Source of the DNA: Chaunax sp. Z400
Lineage: Eukaryota > Chordata > Actinopteri > Lophiiformes > Chaunacidae
DNA length: 64,000 nt
Reading direction: 5' to 3'
Assembly (NCBI GenBank): GCA_037577475.1
Contig: CM075204.1
Coordinates: 10,198,855-10,262,854 of the forward strand
The position numbers were made by a program, and so were the translations under genes. This document shows positions 13,301 through 26,200 of the stretch, in pieces; within the stretch, counting starts at the first letter, position 1; the number at the start of each line of letters is the position of its first letter. The notes below the pieces were generated by a model, which did no database searches, was not told where the DNA came from, and saw only the letters and a list, made by a program, of their open reading frames with translations.

Positions 13301-15997
13301 TTCAGGTTATAAAATTATATATAAGAGCATTGAAGTGGTAGTGTTAATAAAACACAGGGATTACAGGCAGTGGGCAACCAAGAGTAGCCACAAACAAGCC
13401 AAGAAGCCTACTGGTCAAAGCTGCATACGTAGGGAATGGTGTGTTTTTCTCTGTCTCAGGTAAAATTATATTCACATCTAAATATTCTGGGGGGGGTTTT
13501 GTTTGCCCTTTCCTCCACAGTTGTGTACGAGGGCTGTCCCAAGGCGTTTGATGCAGGCATCTGGTGGCCCAAGACCAAATTTGGACGACCCGCTGCCATG
13601 AACTGTCCCAAAGGATCGATCGGTGAGTGCTCTGTAAAAGCCAGGCCACAGTGCAGTTTGTTACTTTATTTGAGCCTCAGCCCAGCAGCAGATGACAGTT
13701 ACACAATTACAATTACGAGCTAAAACTTCACACTAACACAGGAAGAAAAGAGACAACTTTTCCTAAATCTAACCAAGTAGTTTTAGTGTCTATACCTTGA
13801 CCTTCTTAAAATATAGATCCTGTTTTTGTGATTTAATGAATTTTAAGGCTTATAAGCACTCTTTCTCTCTCTTGCTCTCTGATTGGTCCGCAAACCCAAC
13901 CAAACTTTCTCATTGGCCAGCCACACATAAGTTTGTCTGTACATTTTCGTGGAAAAGCGCCAGGTAGTGTACATTAAGAGCTGACAGTAATACCCCTCCT
14001 CCTCCAGCTGTGTGTGTGTAAGGAGAGAGACAGTGGAGGTGAACTCAGGATTCAAGTTCACTGACCTGTTCCCAGTAAAGTGCTGTCACCATGGTGACCC
14101 CTTTGTTGTCTCCCGGGACTCAGTGGGGAATTTATTTGCTAACATCGCTCATTGCCTTCTCTTTGCTCCAACTGGCAAGGACTTCAGCCATTTCTTCTTT
14201 GGCAACAATAACATTTGAAGAGACTTTGCATTTGGATGAAGTCTTTTTTTCAACCTGAATCAGACTGGAACAAGTCATTATGTTTTCAATTTTTTAAACC
14301 ACCCAGGCGGGATTTAATTTAGCAGCACAGCAAATAATCAAAAAGGGATTCAGTGTTGTGCACAATGGCTGCTGCACCATTCAAACCACTAACTTTCTAT
14401 CTTCTAATAGATCATTTTCTCATTTGCATCCCTTTGCTTTACTAATTTATGTTTGACTTATGCTCAAATATTGTTCCTTTTTAGGAGAATATCACCTTTA
14501 ATTAAGATTTAGATTGGATATTGTTTTAAACCCACAAAATGTAGTTTGCAGGACCTTTTGTCAGCCCTGAGTAGTGTCTGTACGTGTTCCTCTCTGGCTA
14601 CATAAAGCAGCAACAACCTTCACTATTAAGATAGTGTAGTTTAAAAAAAACTCAAGGAAAGGAGTGCTTCCTGGACTCAAAATGAGTTTGTTGGAGGTGC
14701 TCTTTGGATAGGGATACATGCAGAAAATGGAAATCTTAAGGAAACTCCAAGGCATTCTCTTATTGTCATGGCATTGTCATTTTTGACATTAGAATACAAA
14801 GCTCCAACGCACTCCCTGATGAAAGCTTGATGCCGAAACGTGTCAGAGCTTTAATGTTTAACATGACCATGCCATTACAATAAAGGCATGTTATTTGTTT
14901 TAAAAGAGAGTGCCTTGGAGTTTCCTTAATAAAAATCCATCTGTTTTTCTAATACCAGACAAACATTGAATCGTGATATTATTTTGAAGTGCGTTATATA
15001 ATTTTGTGAACATGCATGTCTGTGAAACACTTGCCAGACACTTACTTTAAATTTCCTCTGTGTTTTTGTGCATGTTGACAGGTACTGCCATTCGACACTG
15101 CAGCGATGAGAAGGGCTGGTTGTTGCCTGAGCTCTTCAACTGCACCACTGTCACCTTCTCCCACCTGAAGAAAATGGTCAGTACTATACAAAATTAAACA
15201 TTTATACTTTTCACAATTATGACAATTTTTGAGGTGTAAATAATCGTAAAAGAATATGTTTGTTAAAATACTCTGACACTTTCACTCATGAAACCTTTTC
15301 AAAACCACTTGAATAAACTGAAGAATGAATTATTCATAAAATAGAGCTAATTATTTACTAATTTCCGTTGCCTCAAAAGAGGAGCACATTACATTCGTCC
15401 TTGATATAATCAGAATGATAATTGGTACTTATTTGAAAAAAATATGCTTTGTAATGGAGTTATTGTGTGTTGACTAACTTGTAATTTCATTGGATGAGGT
15501 CTGAAGGAGATTTAAACCAAGTATTGCACCTATTGTGTTTGAACCTGAACCTAATACTCGAGGCTTTAGCTTTTCAAAGTCCCACTAATCCATGGATTGA
15601 CCAATTTCTATCATGTTTCATTGCACACGTTGAGCTTTCCCTCGCCTTGACCTGCGCGTTCTTGTTCTCTTTCCGTCCCTCCACCCTCCAGAATGAGGAC
15701 CTGCGCCGCAACGGTTCAAGGATGGACAGTGAACGCTCCAAGACCATTGTTCGTTTGCTTCACAGCGCCACCCACAACACTCAGCATTACTACGGCAATG
15801 ATGTGAAGACGGCCTCCCAGCTGCTGAATCACGTGCTGCAGTACGAGAGCCAGCAGGCAGGATTTGACCTCACCGCCATGAAGGATGCAGAGTTCAATGA
15901 GGTAGAAAAGGAAACTAATTTCATCAAATGTTTCATGGATAACCAAGGCTTTCCTGTATTGATTTTAACTTAAATAAGTAATTGGAAAATACCCTAA

Positions 15998-16041
<44 letters not shown>

Positions 16042-19000
16042 GTTGATTGTCACTGGGAGAGTAATCTAATCCCTTGCCCATTACTTTAGTCTCTTTGACA
16101 TGTGTGGGATTAATTTACTTTCAGTAATCTGCAATTATTTCTGGTTTTCCCAGAACTTGGTGCGAGCAGGTAGCTCCATACTGGACCCTGAAAATAAGGA
16201 CCACTGGGAGCAGATCCAAAGAACTGAAGGTGGCACCGCCCATCTGCTCCGCAACTTTGAGGACTATGCCAACACCCTGGCACAGAACGTCAGGAAAACC
16301 TACCTGAAACCCTTCACTATCGTCACTGACAACATGAGTGAGTGGAGGAGCTTATTCCCACTGTGTGGAACTGGGATTCATCATCTCATGTCATCTTCAT
16401 CCTTTGTCTCCTCTTCTTCCCGCCTCCTCTAGTTCTAACCGTGGACTACCTGGATGTGTCAGACCCAGAGAGGGCGACAATTCCCCGGTTTGAAGACATC
16501 AAGGAGGATTACGCCAAAGAGCTTGGGTCCTCAGTCCACTTCCCCCAATTCAACCTCCACCCGCAAGGCCACAGAGGTACAGTAGGAACGCTGGCACATT
16601 CAGACCATCCAGGCTATGGCTTTAAAATGTGTGAAAAACTCAACTCCAGCCTTATCTATCACTATACCACCACAGCAGAGCACGTTCCCGTCACTCCATC
16701 TCAGACGGATCCCCCACAGGAGGAGGAGAACACGGTCTCTGATAGGAAGCGGCGCTATCTGGAGCCAGCCGCCCCTCTCCCAGTTGCTGTGGTGATAGTG
16801 TACAAATCACTGGGGAAGCTCCTCCCGGAAAGATTCGACCCTGACCGCAGGAGTCTGAGGTAGACTCCTGACAGCTAAAGATTAGGCATTCCGTTGAAAT
16901 ACCTTCTCACTGTTGTTGTATGCAGCACATTATTTTGTCTGACACTGAACACACGGGAGTGCAGGCCAACTTTTTCCCACGTACTTTTCTTGGATTAAAT
17001 CATGAAGAGCAGTCCAGCCAAACAATTTCAAAGAAGAACAGAGAATGATAGCGTTAAAAAGAGAACGCACACCCTATCTGAACTCTCTAGTCTCTAACCA
17101 GTGTGTGTATACAGTTCCTCATACTCTGCTCACTTTTTTAAGAAACCCTACATCATGGGACAATATTTTAGCTTTAATGTTAATATGTGCCACAATATGT
17201 ATTACTTTGTGTTTGAAGGAATGGCTTTATGAGTGCCTGCATGAGCTTATAATATTCTGTTTAGTCATTCTGGAAAAACTGAACAAGGATTCAGGTAGTG
17301 TTGTTATTCTTGATGTGTGTGGAAAGGGAGTGAGTTACTAAAATGTGTTTCTACGATAAGAGCAGGACATCCATAAAAGGATAAGAGAACACATGTAAAC
17401 ATACTGTGCTGTACATGAGTGTCTGTGTTTGCATAAAATGTCATGCATAATATTATTTTTTAAAGGCTCCCCAACCGTCCAGTGATCAACACAGCCATAA
17501 TAAGCGCCACGGTGCACAGTGAGGGTCCGCCTCTTCCCTCTATCTTGGACCCGCCTCTCACCTTGGAGTACACCTTGCTTGAGACAGAGGAGAGGACCAA
17601 ACCTGTCTGTGTCTTCTGGAACCACTCCATCGCGTGAGTTGGACTTATAGAAACATAAATACATGCAGCAGAGTATATATATATATATATATATATTCTC
17701 TTTGGTTCGTAAGTTTCTCACGTTCATCTGTTGTGTTTGTTGGCGTGTTTAGGATCGGAGGTACAGGCGGCTGGTCCTCTAAAGGCTGTGAAGTGCTCAA
17801 CAGGAACAACAGCCACATTAGCTGCCAGTGTAACCACATGACCAGCTTTGCCGTGCTCATGGACATTTCCAAAAGAGAGGTATAACCAGCACCTAAAGAT
17901 TTGGGTTTTGTTTTTTCAGCTTCATGTAAAACATCCAAGCTCCCTTTTTTTTTTCCTAACCTTTGTCTTGACTTTGATGTCTGCTCTCCATAGCACGGTG
18001 ACGTCCTCCCCCTGAAGATCGTCACCTACACCACCGTGTCGGCCTCCCTGTTCCTCCTCCTCCTCACCTTCATCTTGCTGTGCCTCTTGCGCCGTCTCCA
18101 CTCAAACCTCCACGCCATCCACAGGAACCTGGTCGCGGCGCTATTCTTCTCCGAGCTCGTCTTCCTGCTTGGCATCAATCAGACTGACAACCCGGTGAGT
18201 GTTCGTTTGGCAGTCAGAAACAAGAGTGCATGTACAATGGGAGATACTTTGCTGTGTATCTGCAACATATTCTTATTAAGTCAGTCGTTCCTAATATTTT
18301 TTGCCAGACGTAGCCCCACTGCCCTGTCAGATGATACAGGAATACACCACTTTGTGCCTCTATGTGTGGCATGGTGGAACTTGAGAGGGTATTAAGATGT
18401 TTCACTCAGCAGTTTAAGAACTGTCAGGCATCCTGCGATATTTGTTTGGCTTGAGAGCAGCCATATAACTCAGTGTTGACAGGAGCTTTTTCAGGCTTAA
18501 TACCCAAGAGTATGTCTTTATTTGACAGATTATGTTTTGTTGCTTGTCTAAAGACTTTAGTTGTAAGGAATGCCAGAGACATCTTCAAATATAATCTCCT
18601 CTAAGTTCATCTTATTGAAGTGACAGTCCTGGCTGGATTCAACTTTGTTATTCTAAACCCGTGTCGGTGTAGGATGTCGGCAGAGATGGAGTCTGAAGTC
18701 AGAGGTCTAATGAGCTAATTATGCGCTGTTCATAATCTAGTTTGGAGTTGGGCAGATCACAGTAATGGGCAGAAACATGCATGTGTACACACATGTAGAC
18801 ATGCAGTCAGGGATCAAAAGGTGTGGGAACTCTTTCAAGTCTGCTGACAGACATTGGGACTAACACACACCTCCGTGTCCCAGTAGTGGAGACATGCTAT
18901 GACTGGTACCTGTCTACTGGAGCACACCTCAGAGCGGTAGGCCCTGGCAAAGGTTTCCCCAAAACAACTTCTTTGTTTTCACTTGATAAATCGTTTGCAT

Positions 19001-20229
19001 GACTGTGGTACAAAAAACCTCAAGTCTGTTAATTGGTGGGTAATCTTTTTTTTTTTTAGAAGAAGAAGAAGTGTGTTTGGAAAGCTGGCGCATTTGGTAG
19101 GTCTAAGCAGACAGATTTAAAGAGTGGATAAAAATGCAAGTTTGCTTCTAAAGTTGTGACAAGAAGCGTTGTAAATCTGACAGTGACATAAAGTAACATG
19201 TAGAACATTATTATTGGTGATCATTCAATCATTCATCAGATTTTCTTTTATGCAAGGACTTTATTTTATTCCATTTTGAGGTCTGTAGCCGTCCTGAACT
19301 CTCTGTCCAGGTTCAAGTCTTCAAATTAAACATATTTAAAGTAAGAATGTGTTATTTATGTTGACAATTTACTGGATATAGGTGAATGCTAACGCATAAT
19401 GTAATAGCAAAAGTAGAGGAGTCATTAAGTCAACAAATAAATAAACCTTCTGGTTATACCACACCAAGTAAGGCTGTACAAATGTTAGAATTGAGCTGAG
19501 GTTACAAGTTCAGCTTTTCATATGTAAGAGGCAAAATGTTTTTCCACCTCTTATACAAGTGATATAGTCTTGCTTGCTTAATGAACATCAGCTATGACTA
19601 ATCCGGCTGAACCAGATGTCAAACACACAAGACTACCCCCAGCCGTCAAGCAGGTTTCTATTACACCTCATTCCTTGAATGGAGAAAACAAATCCACAGA
19701 ACTTTGAATCATAATTCAAAAACTTCCTCATCCCCTCCAAATTTAGATAAAGCACATAAATCCTTGTAAAAAGGATTTTCTAAAAATTCTAAACATAAAA
19801 TAGGGCAGAAAACCCTCACAAATATACAAACGTTTTGCCTCTTAAGAGTTAATTCCAGCAGGGTCTGACCAATCAGATGGCCTCCGCTGATCTATTGCTA
19901 ATATTTGACTGTCAGAACCGGCTTGAGTTTTGGAATTCGTCGTTAGTTGTGAGTATTGGGTGATGTATCCTGAACTTGTTTCAGCGGAAACAGCCATTAT
20001 GATTGGCAACCAACTGTGACCAACAAACCAAGATACAAGATTAAGAGCATGAACGTTTGTGTTCAGGTTCGTGATGAGTCTTTGATTCAGTTTATTGACT
20101 GGGATGAAGCGGACTCATTTTAAAAGTAGACACCAAGACGTTTTAAATCTGTTAGTGTTTTTTTCTCTTTAAATCCATTCAGTTAGCCAGCGTCTGTTTA
20201 TGTGTTTGTATGCCCTCCATCTAGTCTTC

Positions 20230-20267
<38 letters not shown>

Positions 20268-23200
20268 GTGTGCGTGTGTGTGCGCCAAAACTGTGGAATG
20301 TTGTCAATGTGTGCCCAGGGCCATATGCAGGATGATTTATAACCCCGTCAAAGTCTCTCTCTCTCTCTCTCTCTGATCTCCACAGCAATACAGTGTGTTA
20401 ATAAAATACAGTACCTCCACTGCTGGGACATTCCCTGACACACTGCATTCCTCCACTGCAGCAGCAGGCGTGGAAACAGGGAGGGAGGGAGGGAGATAGA
20501 AGGGTGTTGGGATAGGTTCAATCATTGTGGTCTCACTTCAATTGGCATCATTTGTAAATTTGTCATTAATATATTTTGAGGAGCTGCAAATATCAATTGT
20601 TTTCAGTGTTATTTAATGTAAATCACTTTTTTTGACCACTGGAGTAATTGTTTAGATTATAAAATGCAGAGAATTTGTCAAAAATGCCTGTCATTAGACA
20701 GATTTTCAGATTTACTAATTTAACTTGCAACATATTTAACCTACAATGATATAAAATAGTAAATCATACCATTTCTTTGCTTTCTTTGCATGCCTGTGTG
20801 GACGGATTTACGCGGCGGTCGTTTGATCGACTGATAGGAAGGAAAAAGCACAACACAGGGAGAGCAGGGATCTCAAAACAAAGCTGCAGTTTATAAAAGC
20901 GACTTCAATATTGCTCCTTCCTCCTCTCTTTAATCTCCCTCCAGTTTGTGTGCACGGTGATCGCCATCCTCCTCCATTACTTCTACATGTGCACCTTCGC
21001 CTGGATGTTCGTGGAGGGGCTGCACATCTATCGCATGCTGACTGAGCTGCGTAACATCAACCACGGCCACATGAGGTTCTACTACGCCATGGGCTGGGGG
21101 ATACCCGCTATTATCACCGGTGAGAGGCACATCAGTGAAGACACAGGAACGGCAGAAGATGGCAGATTGTCAGGGGCATTCGTGCTGTGACTTGTCTCCT
21201 CTGAAGAGGCTTTGATCCTCGTGGGAAAATTATAGATGAGATAGAAGAAAGAGTGGGAGGAGACACGCAGAGATGTCAAATTATGACAAATGCAGAAGCA
21301 TAAATCTGGAATTTTATATTGACTTTATATAGATTTTTTACTGTCTCTGGTGTCTTCAATTAGTGCCACTTTTTCCAGCCTGCTATTTAGTACATACTTC
21401 ACTTCAGAACCTTTTGGTGCTCAATAAGATGACTGTAATATATTGAATATTTTTGATGTACTGACATGTTTTGGCACTTTTGGATTGCAGCATCACTCAT
21501 TTTATTGGAATGGAAAAGATAGAGAGATCCAAAAGGAAAACGGAACATTTCTTGACTTTTTTCATTGAAACACTTTTACTTATATTGTTTTGTGTTCCTT
21601 TTGTGTGTGCAGGTTTGGCAGTAGGTCTGGACCCTCAGGGTTATGGGAACCCAGAGTTCTGCTGGCTTTCCGTCCATGACACACTCATCTGGAGCTTTGC
21701 AGGGCCCATCTTTGTAGTCGTCCTGGTATGTATATGGATTAGAATAGTCCCAGGACTGCTGGACCGTGAATGTATTACTGTGCAGATATGCAGATTACAC
21801 CAAGGGAGTTAAAAGTGTAACAAACCTCTCTTTTTTGCTCTCTAAAGGTGAATATAGTGATCTTTATTCTGGCTGCGAAGGCTTCATGTGGTCGAAGGCA
21901 GAAGGCTATGGAGAAATCAGGAGCTATGTAAGTTTTGTGTCCTATTGATAATCCAATACATAGCATCACATTAAGTCAACACACAGTAAAACATTTGGCA
22001 CTGAGGGAGGCTGATGTGTGTGTGTGTGTGTGTGTTTCTCCTCCTCAGTCCTGCACTTCGAATGGCCTTCCTCCTTCTGCTGCTCATCAGTGCCACCTGG
22101 CTGCTCGGTCTAATGGCGGTCAACAGCAACGTGATGACCTTCCACTACCTGTTTGCCGTCTTCAGCTGTCTGCAGGTAGCACAGTGGTTTTGTTTGCATG
22201 TGTTAATTGACTTTAAGCCGTCTTTACACAATAGCGCTGCAAGGAAGACCCTTCGCTACACCCCATTTGTTTATTTAAAGTAAACAAACCAACGGTGGTT
22301 TAACACCGCTCCAGGGTGTGATTTTATCCCAGAGTTTTGGTAGCAAAAGAGGCGTGATGTAAAACTTTTAGATATGCAACGAGCGTTGCTTTGAAACCAA
22401 CGAAATAACATGTCAAGAATGATCATTTAATCCTCCGCCACCTCCATCAATCACACCTGTTATGCAGAATGGTGAGACGCAATAGACGCCCATTTATGCT
22501 CCCTCTATGTACGTAAATGGATACGTCTGTCTGCTGTCCGTCAGCACCTACATACTTCCCTACGTCCTTTACATCGACATCGATACAACCGCAGTGGGAA
22601 GTATGAAAGGTTTCGACAAGAACCAATATGGTGACGGAAGGAGGAGGTTGTGATAATGCACCTATTAAATAAAAAGCAGAGGTAACGATGTACTTGGCGG
22701 TGGTCTGTCAGGCCATTAGTTACATCGAGACTTGAGGATGGAGAGTTTTTTTATTCACTTATTCACTTCACTTTTTTCTTCTTCATTGTTTCCGTACACA
22801 TTTGTCGTGCCTTGCTTGAATTGTAGCTACACTGCCCTCAACCATTTCCGGTGGTATTGCTCCAATTCATCCGTCTTGTCTGTATCCATAAGCTCTCTGA
22901 AAACGTGTCTGATTACTTATGGAATGATCACAGAAGGCTCCATCCGTATCTGTATCCGTCTTTGACTTAGAACATAAATGGACCTTAAGGGTGCAGCAGA
23001 TGAACAGGCTGTGTAAAAGAGGCTTTACTCCCTTGTTTGTAATGCATCTGATTTGCTTTCTTTTCAGGGAGTCTTCATCTTCTTCTTCCATGTCATCTTG
23101 AACAAAGAGGTGAGGAAGAACCTCAAGAATGTCTTCACAGGAAAGAAGAGCATACCAGACGAGTCCAGCACAGCGAGGGCCTCTCTGCTCACAGTGAGTG

Positions 23201-26200
23201 AACAGACAGTCTCATTCTTTGATATATCTGCATTATTTTATCACATTTCTCCATTGTGTATCTTTTATTTTTTGCTACATGTTGTTGTTCTTTTTCGTGT
23301 GTAATCTTTCATTGTCGTAGCAGTTTTGTTGCCATCGCTCGTCCAGAAAGTGTGGAATCATCAGACATAAGATATTCATAGTTTTTGGTTTCTGTCCTTC
23401 TTGTCCTCCATCCTTTCATCCCTCCACCTTCAGCGCTCTCTCAACTGCAACACGTACACAGAAGATGGCGCGTTGTACCGCTCAGGCATTGGCGAGTCCA
23501 CCGTCTCATTGGACAGCACACTCAGGTCAGCCAAGAGCCGCAGCAGCTACCTGGCGTACACACTCAGGTACAACATGCTCACTGACTGCATGGCTGCTTC
23601 CACTGCACTGCTGCATGAGTGCGTGTGTCCACTTCAGCTCCTTTGAACTCTTACCTCTTGTTGACTTTCTTTCTTCTCCTCCCTGCATGTGTGGTGATGC
23701 ATGAAATATGTTACACATACTAACACGCCCCAAGCCCCTGCATATGTATAGACACATACACACTTTAGAGTTGCACACACACACACCTTCTCACCCTGTC
23801 CTTACTCTCTGTCTTCACAGATAAGTTACATTTTGAGGCTATTTCTCATTCTTCTTTCACACATGCATGCTGCCACAGAATGGCACATGCATATACAGTC
23901 ACTCTGCATGAAAGTCCATGCTGAGATTTGCCAATGCATGGCGCATGGCTTTGTTGCAAAACCCAACACACACATAAGAGAAAAGACAGACAGAAAAATG
24001 AGCTCTCATTGAAAGAATGCGGTACGTACTGTAGATCCATCCACACCATCATCCTTACTGTTATTTTCTTTTTTTACTTTGTTCATGTGATATCAGTGCA
24101 TTTGTTATTGGATTGTATATGATATAACTAAAGCAGTGTGTGCATGAATAGTAAAATGAGATAAGATTGTGAAAACATTAGAATAGGTAAATGTTGTGAT
24201 ATCATTTTAACAAAAATACACCTTTTTTTAAAAAGTGGGAGCACTGTCTTCACACCTCATTATTTAGTTTGCAGGAGGAGATCCTAAATCACATTAAACT
24301 TGTGTATCTGAACAAGGCTAACATCCATGTGGATTTCAACTACAACCACCGCCACCATTCCAATACCAACATGTTTGGTATTGGAAATTTGTTAGAAGTG
24401 ATTTTGCTAGACAGCCAAGAATCTTTAACTAGATTATTTAGCATGTCTACATCTTTCTTGCTCTCTCACTTAAACATTGTGCATGTTGAAGAATTAACAT
24501 GCAGCACTTCAGCATCAGGACAAGTGTATTCCTGATTGATTTCTAGATCCTTAACGTTTTGACATATATCTCTTTCAGGATATAATTGTTTCTCACCTCA
24601 GACTTGCGTGTCATGTACATTTGTGTGTTTGCATGTATCACAGACATGTTTTCACCAAAGTGGTGTAGAGTTACATATAAGTAGTATCTTAAAAGAGTGT
24701 TTTACAGAGCCATGGTTAGGTCAGACTGTACGCCTCGATTCGTAAAGCTGTCATCTTGGTAAAGCAAGCTGACTCTTGGGTCAATGAGAGCAAAAACGCC
24801 AAGGGGGAGAAGCAGGATGGTGTGATACCTGTTCAAGGGGCAAAAAAAGAAGAAGTAAGAGAAAGAGGGAGATGAAAAGGTGGGGAGGAGTTTAAGTAGG
24901 AATTTAATACAGACACACAGGAATCTTCCCTGCAGTGTTGGCATGTCTACAGACAGGTCACAGTCTGTTGTAGTGTTTTTCCCTCCAGCCAATATATCAA
25001 TTCAGCCTGGAGTGACTACAGATGGGAGGATAGAGAGAGGGTGCACCGGATATAAATGGCACAGATGCAGAAATCTATAATAATATATAAAAGCATGTTG
25101 GATTTGACAAAATTTGTGCTTGCATGGGATATTTATAGCATAGATGGAAAAGATAATAATTTCTTTTTAATTGTTAATAATCCAGGAGCAATTTTAATAT
25201 TTGTTTCATCTTTGCTGAAGCCAAATGTTCTGTCATGTGAGATGTCTGGTGTTTCAGCTGTCTAACATAAAGTGGTCTCAAATCCCAAGTTTGGGCTTGA
25301 ATGAACTGCCAGGGACGCCGTACTTCCCCTCTCTGCCTCCTCGTAAATCCTCTCCTCCATCTTTCCACTCTCTCACTTCCCTGTCCCTCTCACCCTTCCT
25401 CCTGTCTGGGCCTGTCTTTATCTGCGTAGGGAGGAGTCTGGTCAGAAGCCCAGTGTCTCTTCAGGAACAGCGAAAGGACACACAGATCTGGATGGACCTC
25501 TGTTCCACAGAAACGGCTCCAAGGGCGATGGTGAGATTTTCCTTTATCATGATTTGGTTACAGAATCAAGAAAACCTGCATATACAAATGCATACCTCTA
25601 TGCACTTTATTAACACATCTCCATTTTTCTACATCCCTCCCTTATCTCTGCCAGACTCTGACTCAGACAGTGAGCTGTCAGTGGACGAACACAGCTCCTC
25701 TTACGCCTCCTCCCACTCCTCCGACAGTGAGGACGATGACATTGACGTCAAGCCCAAGTGGAACAACGAGAGGCAGCCCGTCCACAGCACACCAAAAGGT
25801 ATATGGGTGGCCTTGTTAAGTCTAAACATGAGTTTTCAATTTAATTTATTCATTTAAATACAACTTTGAGGTACTTTTACTTAAGTCTTTCAGTTACTTC
25901 TACTCTAAGTTGAGGAAAAATCTGTACTTTTTCTCCCTAATATTTATTCAACAGCTGTATACATTATTCAAAGTAAATAAAATATGATGCATTATAATAG
26001 ATTAAACCACCCAACTGTATATAAAGTGCTTAAAATGCTCCGTTCGACAACTTCAACATTAAAATGTATATAACTTTCATTTTGCTGCTCTTATTTTAGT
26101 AAGATTTTCTGAGCAGAACTTTTAGTTTTTGTGGCATTCCAACTTTTCCTTAAGTAAAGTATCAGAAGAATATACATCTACCACTGGGCATAAAGCACCA

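Larger units (their letters stand above)
18195..20944 (+). other. celsr1 intron between TM2 and TM3 exons
   Basis: 2.75 kb, the longest intron seen inside the 7TM part. It carries a TG microsatellite (20231-20283), a CT run (20356-20373) and a MITE fragment (20581-20735). No exon seen. Confidence 0.75.

Noticed and set aside
16576..16863. Intron inside celsr1 exon W15
   Set aside because: GTACAG could be a donor, but the frame remains open and conserved through to the W16 junction, so one exon is simpler.
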